This document shows, in pieces, positions 8,488-17,135 of a DNA stretch of 64,000 nt. Numbering within the stretch: position 1 is the first letter of the stretch; each line of letters starts with the position of its first letter. The position numbers and the translations under genes were made by a program. Source of the stretch: Pleurocapsa sp. FMAR1. Its GTDB lineage: Bacteria; Cyanobacteriota; Cyanobacteriia; Cyanobacteriales; Xenococcaceae. Below the pieces are notes generated by a model. It ran no database searches. It was not told the DNA's origin and saw only the letters and a list, made by a program, of their open reading frames with translations. Location of the stretch: contig NZ_OY762512.1 in assembly GCF_963665995.1 (NCBI RefSeq), positions 1,116,001 to 1,180,000 on the forward strand, read 5' to 3'.

Positions 8488-9225
8488 TTACTTAACTAAT
8501 CCTGCCCGTAAAGCTCTAACCGCTGCTTGAGTGCGGTCATCGGCACACAGTTTATTAAGGATATGACATACATGAGTTTTAACTGTGCCTACGGTAATAT
8601 ATAGCTTGGCTGATATCTCTGCGTTGCTACAGCCAGCTACAATTAATTCTAATACTTCTAATTCTCTGTCCGTGAGAGGATAGGTTTCAATTAGCTGCTG
8701 ATATTCTTCGGCTATAGCAGTAATAGCCTGAGTATCCTCTTCAGCTTGAGGAATATTTTCAGCCACAGCTACACTAGTACTTTTAGTAGATTGAGCTTGC
8801 TTAAGCACAATACGAGCGATCGCTGGATCGATCCAGGCATTTCCTTCGTGGGTGGTGCGAATTGCCTCGACCAGATTGTCCATGCTGACATCTTTGAGGC
8901 TATAGGAATCAGCCCCAGCAGCGAAAGCAGCCATAACTGAATCTTCGCTATCGTGCATCGTCAGCATCAAGATTTTAGTATTAAAGTCAGAGTTTTCTGC
9001 TTGATGTTGCTTTAGTTTTTGAGCTACCTCAATGCCGTCAATGTCAGGTAAGCCTATATCTACTAGAGCAACATCAGGTTGATGAGTCGTCACCTTTTTA
9101 AAGCCGTCTTCGCCATTAGCAGCATTATTAATAATTTCTATATCTGAATATTGCTTAAGGGCTGCACATAAACCGATTCGGCTTAAGTCATGATCTTCAA
9201 TTAAGACGACACTAATCTTGCTCAT
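8488..9225 (-). CDS. response regulator, NarL/FixJ family (REC + LuxR-type HTH)
   Basis: A 245-residue protein. The receiver domain (about 4-125) has the acidic pair ED (10-11), phospho-acceptor D56 in VALVDIGLPDIDG, and the LTMHDS and SLKD switch residues. The linker (about 130-175) is unusually long, rich in Ala, Glu and Gln. The C-terminal LuxR/GerE helix-turn-helix (about 178-243) includes LTDRELEVLELIVAGCSNAEIS and TVGTVKTHVCHILNKL. It should be a phosphorylation-controlled DNA-binding activator. No cognate kinase is adjacent on the same strand, but two kinases and another regulator begin 410 bases upstream on the opposite strand. Its targets are unknown. Confidence 0.9.
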   Translation of the reverse strand: MSKISVVLIEDHDLSRIGLCAALKQYSDIEIINNAANGEDGFKKVTTHQPDVALVDIGLPDIDGIEVAQKLKQHQAENSDFNTKILMLTMHDSEDSVMAAFAAGADSYSLKDVSMDNLVEAIRTTHEGNAWIDPAIARIVLKQAQSTKSTSVAVAENIPQAEEDTQAITAIAEEYQQLIETYPLTDRELEVLELIVAGCSNAEISAKLYITVGTVKTHVCHILNKLCADDRTQAAVRALRAGLVK

Positions 9226-9635
9226 TCTTGTTTAATAAAAAATATTTTTTTACCTATACCTTTTAGACTATGCAATATTTCAATATTGATAACATCTTTC
9301 TTTAGAAGTATATCTTTTGAGGGCAGTTGTAGCTTATACATCATCCATGATTTTGTCCGAACTATTAATTAAAAACCCTAAACATTAAAAACTTTTGACC
9401 TCTGTACGGCGGCGAACAACTGTTCGCCCCTAACGGACTTCATTCGTTAATCTATAACCTTTAATAGACACTAGCTATGAGCAGGAGCAGTATTATAAAT
9501 GATTATAAAGAATATTAATATAAGAAGTTTTTATAGTTTAGTAAGTTTGACTTTTGAAAAAGTATAAATCTGATCTTAATCAAGTCAGCTTCAAGTGACT
9601 GTAAGTTTAATAATTGATCCAAAGCAAAAATAGGT
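9226..9635. other. 410-base divergent intergenic region with an 18-base palindrome
   Basis: This AT-rich region separates two divergent signalling genes and should hold both promoters; no convincing sigma-70 box can be assigned. Positions 9411-9428 form a perfect hairpin, GGCGAACA-AC-TGTTCGCC, inside a more GC-rich patch (GTACGGCGGCG...CCCCTAACGG) that looks like an inserted interspersed repeat rather than an operator. No ORF with a plausible start was found. Confidence 0.45.
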
Positions 9636-10064
9636 ATGGAAAGCAAAATGATCAACATCTTATTGGTGGAGGACGACGAGGTTGATGTGATGAATGTCAA
9701 ACGCGCATTCAAAAAATATAAGATAACTAACCCCTTGTACGTTGCAGGAAATGGCTTAGAGGGTTTAAAAATGTTGCGATCGCCAGATGGTCAGCCGACC
9801 GTACCAGATAATCGAAGATTGATTTTACTAGACCTAAATATGCCGAAGATGAACGGTCTAGAATTTTTACAAGAACTTAGAAATGACGAAGAGTTAAAAC
9901 GCACTCCTGTAATCGTTTTAACTACCTCTGACGAAGACAGAGATAGAATTGAGGCTTACAACTTAAATGTTGCTGGTTATATTCTCAAGCCAGTTACTTT
10001 TATAATTTTTGCTGAGGTGATGGTTGCCCTCAATAAATACTGGACTTTATGCGAGATGCCATAG
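9636..10064 (+). CDS. single-domain response regulator, Rcp1 type
   Basis: A 142-residue CheY-like protein that is only a receiver domain. It has the acidic VEDDEVD cluster (11-17), phospho-acceptor D66 in LLDLNMPKMNG, Thr in VLTTSD and Lys in ILKPV. The extended loop between beta2 and beta3 and the DVMNVKRAFKKYKI helix are typical of the Rcp1 group that takes phosphate from phytochrome-type kinases. A second ATG at 9648 is preceded by GGAAAG at good spacing and may be the true start, giving MINILLVEDDE. It starts the three-gene signalling run that ends at 12489, 27 bases before the next gene. Confidence 0.9.
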   Translation: MESKMINILLVEDDEVDVMNVKRAFKKYKITNPLYVAGNGLEGLKMLRSPDGQPTVPDNRRLILLDLNMPKMNGLEFLQELRNDEELKRTPVIVLTTSDEDRDRIEAYNLNVAGYILKPVTFIIFAEVMVALNKYWTLCEMP

Positions 10065-10091
10065 CTGCACAAGAATAGTGAATGATAAGTG

Positions 10092-11363
10092 ATGAGTGAA
10101 GAACAATTTTCTATACTGTTGGTTGACGATGACAAAGTCGATCGCCTAGCAGTCAGACGAGCTTTAAGCAAAGCTGGTTTGATGGCGAATTTAACCGAAG
10201 CTAAGAATGGCGCAGATGCAATGTCTGAGCTAAAGGTTAGGCAAAATTTTGGCGGTGTTGACCAAGTTAATTGCTCTGACTCAGCTTCCAATTATCTTGG
10301 ACATATTTTTGATTTGGTACTGCTCGATTATCGTTTGCCAGATATTGATGGTTTACATTTACTTTCTCAGATCAAAGCTTTTAATCTATATTTGCCTGTC
10401 ATAGTTTTAACGGGACAAGGAGATGAAGAAATTGCCGTCGAGATCATGAAGGCAGGAGCAGCAGATTACTTATCAAAAGCCAAAATTGAACCAAAAGGTT
10501 TAGCTAAGGCAATAAACAGTGCTGTTCGGATTCATAAAGCAGAACTGGCAGTGGAATTGATAAATAAACGTCTGCGTATTAGCAATGAATTATTGATATT
10601 CAAAAATCAAGAATTAGAAAGACAGCAAGAACAAATTAAGCTCCAGAATGTCCAGCTACAAGAATCCTACAAACTCAAGTCCGAGTTTTTGGCAACCATG
10701 TCCCACGAATTGCGGACTCCCATGAACGCTATTATGGGCTTTTCTCAGCTTTTATTGCGCCAATACGGCGATCCTCTATCTGAGCAACAACAAAACCTTA
10801 TTCAGCGCATTTTCAGCAACAGTAAAAATTTGTTAGATATGATCAATGAAATGCTCGACTTTTCTAAGATAGAGGCAGGCAGATTAGAAATTAGACCCCA
10901 AAGATTCAATCTAGGCAATTTAATTAATTTAACTATTGAAGAGCTACGTTCTTTAGCTGTCCAAAAACAGCTTGATTTAACAGCAGAGGTAAAGTTAAAA
11001 GATTCCTATATTGTTCAGGATGCTAATTTCATTAAAAGAATCATCGTTAATCTGGTTTCTAATGCCATAAAATTTACTGATATAGGAACAGTAAAAATTA
11101 AGGTTTGGGAAATAGATCCAGACAAAATTGCGATCGCCATTACGGATACGGGAATCGGCATCGCTCCAGTAGATAGAGATAAGATATTTCAGGCCTTTCG
11201 CCAGTTAGATCAAGGCTTCACCCGCCAACATTCTGGAACAGGCTTGGGTTTGGCTATTACCAAGTCTTTAGTAACTATGATGGGGGGCAAAATTAACCTA
11301 GAGAGCCAACTTGATGAGGGTTCGACTTTTACTATAGAAATACCTCGCAAGTATGATGCCTAA
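10092..11363 (+). CDS. sensorless hybrid histidine kinase (REC-HisKA-HATPase)
   Basis: A 423-residue soluble protein counted from the ATG at 10092 (a GTG lies one codon upstream). Domain order: receiver (about 8-145, phospho-acceptor near D79 in LVLLDYRLPDIDG, with a roughly 20-residue insertion before it), coiled coil (about 155-195), HisKA with phospho-accepting His near 205 in MSHELRTPMNA, and HATPase_c with NLVSNAIKF, DTGIGI and GTGLGLAI. There is no PAS, GAF or membrane domain, so input probably comes through the receiver. It lies between an Rcp1-type regulator and a second kinase of the same design, which suggests a local phosphorelay. Confidence 0.9.
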   Translation: MSEEQFSILLVDDDKVDRLAVRRALSKAGLMANLTEAKNGADAMSELKVRQNFGGVDQVNCSDSASNYLGHIFDLVLLDYRLPDIDGLHLLSQIKAFNLYLPVIVLTGQGDEEIAVEIMKAGAADYLSKAKIEPKGLAKAINSAVRIHKAELAVELINKRLRISNELLIFKNQELERQQEQIKLQNVQLQESYKLKSEFLATMSHELRTPMNAIMGFSQLLLRQYGDPLSEQQQNLIQRIFSNSKNLLDMINEMLDFSKIEAGRLEIRPQRFNLGNLINLTIEELRSLAVQKQLDLTAEVKLKDSYIVQDANFIKRIIVNLVSNAIKFTDIGTVKIKVWEIDPDKIAIAITDTGIGIAPVDRDKIFQAFRQLDQGFTRQHSGTGLGLAITKSLVTMMGGKINLESQLDEGSTFTIEIPRKYDA

Positions 11364-11418
11364 ATCTCAGAGTGTTAGTTAGATTAAGTGGTATTTATGT
11401 ATAATATTTTACTAAGCA

Positions 11419-12489
11419 ATGTCTGTTACACAGCCCACAAAAAGCAACTATATTTTAGCCGTAGATGATATTCCTGATAATCTTTTATTGATTCAGCTTT
11501 CCCTAGAACAAGAAGGTCATCGAGTTGTTGTGGCTAATAACGGCAAAACAGCTTTAAAACAGATTAAAAAAGCTCCTCCCAGTTTAATTTTATTAGACGT
11601 GATGATGCCTGGGATGGACGGTTATGAAGTCACACGACGCATTCGCGAAGACCGCAATATTCCCTTTATTCCCATACTGTTGGTTACAGCTAGAGAGGAA
11701 TCTAGCCTAGTTGAAGGATTGGATGCAGGTGCAGATGAATTCGTGCGCAAACCTTTTCAACTAGATGAGTTACAGGCTAGGGTGCGCTCTATGCTCAGGC
11801 TGAAAGAAACAATAGACCAAAGAGAAAACTTTGTATCTTGTCTGACTCACGATCTTAGAACACCACTGGTAGCTGCTAACCGAATGCTAGATTTAATTCA
11901 GCAGCAGGCATTTGGTGAGGTTAACAATGAGCAGAAAGAAGCGATCGCCAGTATCCTCAGCAGCAATCAAAATATGCTACAAATGCTCAATACCCTATTA
12001 GAGACTCATCAATATGAATTGGGGCAAAAAACTCTAAGCTTTATCCCTGTAAATCTTCAGCAGCTAATAGTCGAAGTAGTAACTGAACTTCAGCCATTAG
12101 CAATTGAAAAAGGAATAGAGTTAAAGCAAAATATAGCTTCAGAAGTGCCAGAAATTAAGGGCGATCGTCTTGAACTGCGCCGAGTTTTTACCAATTTGAT
12201 TGGCAACGCCATTAAGTTTACCGACAAGGGTGCAGTAAAAGTATCTTTAGATCACAATAAGTCTCAGGTATTAGTTACGGTTAAAGATACGGGAATTGGT
12301 ATATCCCCACAGGATCAAAAGGCTGTTTTCCAACGCTACCATCAAGGCAACCATAGACGATCTGGCAAAGGCTTAGGACTCTATCTGTGTCAGCAAATTA
12401 TTAATGCCCATCAAGGACAAATTACGGTGACATCCGAAGTCGGTAAAGGTGCTACTTTTTCTTTTTGGTTTCCCAAACAATTATCCTGA
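11419..12489 (+). CDS. sensorless hybrid histidine kinase (REC-HisKA-HATPase)
   Basis: A 356-residue protein with an N-terminal receiver (12-128, phospho-acceptor D60 in LILLDVMMPGMDGYE, Lys in VRKPF), a HisKA helix pair with H144 in LTHDLRTPL, and a C-terminal HATPase domain (NLIGNAIKF, DTGIGI, GKGLGLYLCQQI). The THDLRTPL H-box differs from the SHELRTP of the upstream kinase. No sensor or membrane segment is visible. It starts 55 bases after the previous kinase gene and probably shares its transcript, giving a cassette of three receivers and two kinases without an obvious input domain. The downstream gene is convergent. Confidence 0.9.
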   Translation: MSVTQPTKSNYILAVDDIPDNLLLIQLSLEQEGHRVVVANNGKTALKQIKKAPPSLILLDVMMPGMDGYEVTRRIREDRNIPFIPILLVTAREESSLVEGLDAGADEFVRKPFQLDELQARVRSMLRLKETIDQRENFVSCLTHDLRTPLVAANRMLDLIQQQAFGEVNNEQKEAIASILSSNQNMLQMLNTLLETHQYELGQKTLSFIPVNLQQLIVEVVTELQPLAIEKGIELKQNIASEVPEIKGDRLELRRVFTNLIGNAIKFTDKGAVKVSLDHNKSQVLVTVKDTGIGISPQDQKAVFQRYHQGNHRRSGKGLGLYLCQQIINAHQGQITVTSEVGKGATFSFWFPKQLS

Positions 12490-12503
12490 TGATTGATAAT
12501 TGA

Positions 12504-14114
12504 TCATTGTTTATTGATAATTGATAACATTTCTCGATCTTGTTTTAGCCGCTCAATCTGTTGGCGATCGCCTTCAATTGTTTTTTTGACCTCGGCTAGT
12601 TTTTCGTTAGCAGTTTTGGCGATCGCCTCAATTTGCTGTTGATAATATCTATTTTCTTCATCCACCGAAGCAATGAGATCCCGCGTAATTTTGTCTGCTG
12701 ATAAGCGGATTAATATCTGGTATTTGTTATCTAATGTCCGCTTTAATTCTTTACTTTGCTGTTTTAGTTTATTTGTTTTGGCATCTTGTCCTGTAAACAG
12801 ATTTATAAACTGGAAAATTATAATTATAAAGCCAATAAATAGACCTTCACCTGATAGAAACTTAGTAACTAGATAAATCATTAAGCCTATGCTAGCAACC
12901 ATCAAAAATCTGAACCATTTACCTTGACTAAAGTGATAGTCAAAAGTTAACTTGCTTCCTGCTTCTAAGATTGGTAAGTAAGCCAAGTTGGCTAACTCAA
13001 ATTTAGGTGCGGTAACTACTTTGGGTTTGATCGTCACATCGGCTAAGTGAACTATAGATTCAAGCTCTACTGCTATTTGCGATCGCAATTGTTTTAAGCC
13101 TCCATTAGCATAAGTGTTATTGCAGCTATACCATTCTTGCTCTAAATAATTTTGAAATTCGCACTGATATAAATCGGCTATATACAAGCAAAGCTGTGAC
13201 TCAATATTATTGTTTTTAACTATCGGTAATAAATAGGTGTTTTTTTCTTCTTTGATTATTTTAATTTCTGATTTATAAATAATTTCTTGGGTTGACCAAA
13301 TCAAATTGTCTTGGACAAAAGGATTGATTAAAATAGCTTTTTTGTGATTTATTTCTTGCTTGATTATTTGTAAACTGTGCTGTTGCTTTTTATTTATCTT
13401 AGGAATTAGCTGATTAATTTGTTGCTGAGATTCAACTCCTTCTGCTTGGCAATATAGTTCTTGTAGTGTTTTTATTTTCTGCCATTTCTGTTGATTAGCA
13501 ACTTTAATACTTCTATTAATAGTTGTGATTAGCTTTTGAGATAATCTTGTTTCTAATTTAACTAAAGCTAAAGTTAATAACTGCCCCAAATTATGCTGAT
13601 ATTGCTCAATACAAGCAGAATCTGTAACTACCAAAAAATTGTCTAAAAGAAAAATGATTTCTGAAGGAAATGTATATGCCTGCTGTTTAAGCCAATTGTT
13701 TATATCTGCTTGACTATCATCAATTATAACTATCACCATGCCAATGTTTTTGGCAAGTGATTTCTGGATTAACCTTTGTTTTTTAGCTGAGATTTTTTCA
13801 TGGCGATCGCATACCAGGAAAATAAATTCGCAACCATGTACGATATGCTGAATTTTTACATCTGGGGGAATTATTTGTAGCTGATATTGCTGCTTGAGAT
13901 TTGGATCTTGTTCGCTAATGTCTTTTAGCTGCTTCGATAAAGACGTGTTGCAACTAACTAATTTTATTTTTGGCTTGCTGTGAGCTAATCGATCGATAAG
14001 AGCATCTATTTCGGTAATTAAATCTAGGTAAACCGCTTTTTGCTCGACTTTTGTAGCTAAATATTCCTTTACCTTAATTAATTTTGGTAATAAGCTGGGT
14101 TCAATAGACTGCAT
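12504..14114 (-). CDS. large coiled-coil membrane protein, possible dynamin-like protein without a functional GTPase site
   Basis: A 536-residue protein with no assigned family. Residues 1-45 are helical. Residues 49-190 alternate strands and helices like a small-GTPase fold (KIKLVSCNTS, CEFIFLVCDRH, IGMVIVIIDDS, EIIFLLDNFLVVTDS), but the P-loop position reads SCNTSLSK and no DxxG or NKxD motif is present. Residues 190-290 are helical. Two close hydrophobic helices (403-420 and 424-441) form a hairpin like the paddle of bacterial dynamin-like proteins, and residues 445-530 are a long charged coiled coil. This order (G-like domain, helical trunk, membrane hairpin, helical end) suggests a nucleotide-free dynamin relative. 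It is convergent with the kinase gene. Confidence 0.6.
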   Translation of the reverse strand: MQSIEPSLLPKLIKVKEYLATKVEQKAVYLDLITEIDALIDRLAHSKPKIKLVSCNTSLSKQLKDISEQDPNLKQQYQLQIIPPDVKIQHIVHGCEFIFLVCDRHEKISAKKQRLIQKSLAKNIGMVIVIIDDSQADINNWLKQQAYTFPSEIIFLLDNFLVVTDSACIEQYQHNLGQLLTLALVKLETRLSQKLITTINRSIKVANQQKWQKIKTLQELYCQAEGVESQQQINQLIPKINKKQQHSLQIIKQEINHKKAILINPFVQDNLIWSTQEIIYKSEIKIIKEEKNTYLLPIVKNNNIESQLCLYIADLYQCEFQNYLEQEWYSCNNTYANGGLKQLRSQIAVELESIVHLADVTIKPKVVTAPKFELANLAYLPILEAGSKLTFDYHFSQGKWFRFLMVASIGLMIYLVTKFLSGEGLFIGFIIIIFQFINLFTGQDAKTNKLKQQSKELKRTLDNKYQILIRLSADKITRDLIASVDEENRYYQQQIEAIAKTANEKLAEVKKTIEGDRQQIERLKQDREMLSIINKQ

Positions 14115-14212
14115 AAAATTGCCACAGGCGCCATCGCCTGAATACTTCTAATCATTTCCTGCCTATACTAGCTAAAATAATTGTTTTCTACTGGAATTAT
14201 CGAGCAAAATGT

Positions 14213-14857
14213 TTAAATAGAAAAAGATCTAACTGCTTCTTTGTCTAAATTTAAATAGATATAATCTTCATCCATACGAGCGATCGCCGACATGGGTAAG
14301 GTTAATTCTTTTTTGTGCCATAAATGCCCCTCTTCTAGTACCAAATGAGTAATGTGCTGATCCTGGGGATCGAGCAAAAATTCTTCTACCCGCCCAATAT
14401 GTCCGTCGGTGGCTTCTACTGATGCACCTCTGTGTATCGCTATCTCCCCAGCAGGAATTATTTCCTCTTCTACTGGCATAGAGAATATATCTGTACTCAT
14501 ATCTCCACTCATAGTTGGATCGGACCACATCAAATAAGAAGTGCGATCGGCGATCGCTTTGTCGCTAAAGTCTTCTAATGCTTCATACTTATACGTAACA
14601 GGATTGAGAAACCGCATTTCAGTAAAAGGAGGCATAGCAGCCAATTCCTCTTTAGTACAGCTTAAGGCAATAGATTCGGGGGTAGTTCTCACAACTCGGT
14701 CAATCGATACCAAATATTTATGAGACTCTAAGAAATTAGAAACTTTGACTACAAAGTGAGTTACTTTTTGACTATTGCGCTCGATAATTACATGAGTTGA
14801 TTTACCGCATTCACCATCAACACAGACAACTTTTGCATCTAAAGAAATTTCTTTCAT
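14213..14857 (-). CDS. PRC-barrel domain protein
   Basis: A 214-residue soluble protein with two PRC-barrel-like halves: 3-60 (SLDAKVVCVDGECGKSTHVI, then KVTHFVVKV) and 130-205 (GASVEATDGHIGRVEEFLLD and HITHLVLEEGHLWHKKELTLP). The repeated pattern of a GxxG turn followed by VTHxVV is characteristic. PRC barrels occur in the RNA-processing factor RimM and the photosynthetic reaction centre H subunit; stand-alone duplicated forms are common in cyanobacteria and have no settled role. The ATG follows GGGTAAGGAAA, a reasonable ribosome site. Monocistronic in appearance. Confidence 0.8.
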   Translation of the reverse strand: MKEISLDAKVVCVDGECGKSTHVIIERNSQKVTHFVVKVSNFLESHKYLVSIDRVVRTTPESIALSCTKEELAAMPPFTEMRFLNPVTYKYEALEDFSDKAIADRTSYLMWSDPTMSGDMSTDIFSMPVEEEIIPAGEIAIHRGASVEATDGHIGRVEEFLLDPQDQHITHLVLEEGHLWHKKELTLPMSAIARMDEDYIYLNLDKEAVRSFSI

Positions 14858-15075
14858 TTTCCTTACCCAACTTTTAATGCCTGAATGTATTGTGGCACAA
14901 TTAATAACTGACTTACGCAGAATAACGAAAAGTCAGTAGTTTTAATGAAGCTCAAAAAATAGATGTGTCGTTTCTTTGGCAATTTTGTCATTTAATAATT
15001 TCTTCCTATTTTGATAACAAAATTATTGGCTTCCATACTGATCAACAAGACTGGTTGATTTAGATTGTCCGTTGC

Positions 15076-15666
15076 TTACCAAAAAGTTAAATCAGGAAAC
15101 AATATGGCATCTATAGAATATAGCCCTGGTCCAAATACCGCAATTAGCATCATGATTAAAACGTAAATAAAGGCTTTTTCCCAGCTTGGTCCTTCAGCTT
15201 TGCCATGTGGTCCTTTATAATCGTCGGCAGGAGTTAAATAAGGATCTTGAGCAATAAAAGGTTCACCCCCCATAATTTCTAGTATCATAGCAAATGCCAT
15301 CGAGCCTAAAATACCGATGCTAGCTAATAGAGTTAGAAAACCAGCAATTAAGCAAAATCCGCCAAAAAACATGGTCGCTGCACCAATAACACAGAGCCAA
15401 ATCGGCATATTATTAAGTGACTTAGACCACTGCTTTAGGTGAGTCAGCTTGGGATATGCGTGACGCACGAAGATAATGCCCATGCAAACCCGAAAAATTA
15501 ATAAAATTATGCTTTTAAATACTCCTGGGAAACTATCACTAGGATAGATTAAAGCAAATGAACTTGTAGCCGATAGGGCAGGAATTTTTAGTAAGATGCC
15601 GCTAGTTATCAAAAAAGCAACTACAGCAACTGCAATATAAATAAATTTGCTTATAAATTTGCTCAT
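15076..15666 (-). CDS. DoxX-family membrane protein
   Basis: Read from the ATG at 15666 this is a 196-residue protein with about five hydrophobic helices. It begins MSKFISKFIYIAVAVVAF and contains the DoxX block (FRVCMGIIFVRHAYPKL, then FGGFCLIAGFLTLLASIGILG). A hydrophilic loop (DPYLTPADDYKGPHGKAEG) separates the last helix. DoxX-like proteins are small inner-membrane proteins often encoded with oxidoreductases and quinone- or thiosulfate-related redox functions; the activity here is unknown. It is the last gene of a seven-gene run. Because of a single-base shift near the end of the SMP-30 gene, the literal reading frame runs from SMP-30 straight into this gene. Confidence 0.78.
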   Translation of the reverse strand: MSKFISKFIYIAVAVVAFLITSGILLKIPALSATSSFALIYPSDSFPGVFKSIILLIFRVCMGIIFVRHAYPKLTHLKQWSKSLNNMPIWLCVIGAATMFFGGFCLIAGFLTLLASIGILGSMAFAMILEIMGGEPFIAQDPYLTPADDYKGPHGKAEGPSWEKAFIYVLIMMLIAVFGPGLYSIDAILFPDLTFW

Positions 15667-15686
15667 TATTTTCCAATTTTTAATAT

Positions 15687-16596
15687 TCAATGTATTTGTA
15701 AGCCTCTTGTATTGGTGTCGATCGCATATAAGAGAAGTTTTAGCCGTAATAAACAGGCGATTTTTCTCTTTACCGCCGAAAGTAAGATTAGTGCATACTT
15801 CTGGCACGAAGATTTTACCCAAGCGAGTACCATCGGGGGCATATACCTGTACGCTATCGGCAGAACTGGTAAAAATATTGCCATGCACATCTACGCGAAA
15901 TCCATCAGGTTCGCCTGGTTCTATAGTTGCAAACACGCGACCCTCTTCTACATAGCGATTTTCCCTCACTTCATAAACGCGGATATTGTGAAGCTGCTGG
16001 GGATGTTCGGCAGCAGAAGTATCGGAAACATATAGCAGACTTTCATCGGGGCTAAAAGCAATTCCGTTGGGTTTTTCCATTTCTTTAATTACTGCATCTA
16101 TTTCCCCCGTCGCAGGATCGAAACGATAGACAAAATCTCCAGCTTGTTCTTGTTCGCCCCCGTACCCTTGGTCTTCGTGAGTGATCCCGAAAGTTGGGTC
16201 GGTAAACCAGATCGTCCCATCGCTTTTTACTACTAAGTCATTGGGACTATTAAAACGTAGACCCCAAGCGCGATCTATTAAAACTCGCCACTCACCATCT
16301 GCTTCGCGTCGGATAATTGCCCGTTGACCCTGAGAACAGGCGACAAGACGACCTTCGAGGTCGCGATAATTGCCACTTTGATAGTGGGATGGCTGACGAA
16401 TCACTTGATCGCCATCAGTCGGACTCCAACGCAACAGGCGGTTATCGTGGGCATCACTCCAAATTACGCTGTCATCCTCAGAAAAATAAACAGGTCCTTC
16501 TCCATGAACCGTTCCACCTGTAAGCTTTTGCAGAGTAGCATCTTGACGCAACAGAGGTTTTAAGCGATCGTCATAAATTTCAATACCTTCAGGCAT
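15687..16596 (-). CDS. SMP-30/gluconolactonase-like beta-propeller, frameshifted at its end
   Basis: A six-bladed propeller of about 300 residues. Metal-ligand positions of the family are recognisable: E33 in HGEGPVYF, N119 in FNSPNDL, N177 in KPNGIAFSPDE and D192 in LYVSDTS. Such enzymes hydrolyse aldonolactones or related esters with a divalent metal. In the literal frame the last residues run SLICDRHQYKR and continue into the DoxX gene. Removing one base near 15729 restores SLYAIDTNTRG and a stop at 15687, the normal family ending. So the gene either carries a real 1-base insertion or a sequence error; the catalytic part is complete either way. It starts 35 bases after the cupin gene. Confidence 0.82.
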
Positions 16597-16631
16597 AATA
16601 AGTCAACCTTATTAGCAATAGTTTTCTAGAT

Positions 16632-17078
16632 TCAAGCAAAGTCACCAGGTTGTGCAGCTAGCCATTTCTCATCTTTTAGCTGCACTACCATTAGTACTGC
16701 TGGCTCATCACCTACAGTACCCGATAAATGACCTTTATGTCCTTTTTCATTGGGTTTGGTTTTTTGGTCGCCACCAAAAGAAACCTCCCCAGCACCCATT
16801 TCTACACGAGTGCCATCTGTTGTCTCGACAAACCATTTACCAGACAAAGGCACGATCCACTGGGGCTTAGGGTTTTCATGCCACTGACCCACCCAGCCAA
16901 CTGGCTGGACGGTAAATAAAATCTCTGCATCACTAGAAAGCAGATGATCATTCCACTGGGGATCGGCACCGCCACCCATACTTTCTTTGGCAAAGTTGGT
17001 CAATTCACATTGAGTTTGGTGACTTATACCATCTTCGTCTGTCCATACGTGCCAGTATTTTACTTTTGGCTTGCTCAT
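16632..17078 (-). CDS. cupin-domain protein
   Basis: A 148-residue protein built around one cupin barrel (about 48-140). The centre contains GQWHENPKPQWIVPLSGKWFVETTDGTRVEMGAGEVSFGGDQ, whose His, Glu and Gln residues resemble cupin motif 1 metal ligands, and later HKGHLSGTVGDEP corresponds to motif 2. It is likely a metal-binding isomerase, dioxygenase or binding protein; the substrate is not predictable. It lies 57 bases after the aldo/keto reductase stop and 35 before the SMP-30 gene, so it is within the same transcriptional run. No signal peptide. Confidence 0.83.
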   Translation of the reverse strand: MSKPKVKYWHVWTDEDGISHQTQCELTNFAKESMGGGADPQWNDHLLSSDAEILFTVQPVGWVGQWHENPKPQWIVPLSGKWFVETTDGTRVEMGAGEVSFGGDQKTKPNEKGHKGHLSGTVGDEPAVLMVVQLKDEKWLAAQPGDFA

Positions 17079-17135
17079 GTTTTTTTAGCTTTTTTATGAT
17101 AAATCAAATAAGAACGCGAGGTTATAGTGCTTGAC

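Noticed and set aside
15076-16596. A deliberate lactonase-DoxX fusion protein as the annotated form
   Set aside because: The alternative frame restores the normal SMP-30 ending and leaves a proper ATG for DoxX, so two genes with a one-base shift is the simpler reading; kept as a finding.
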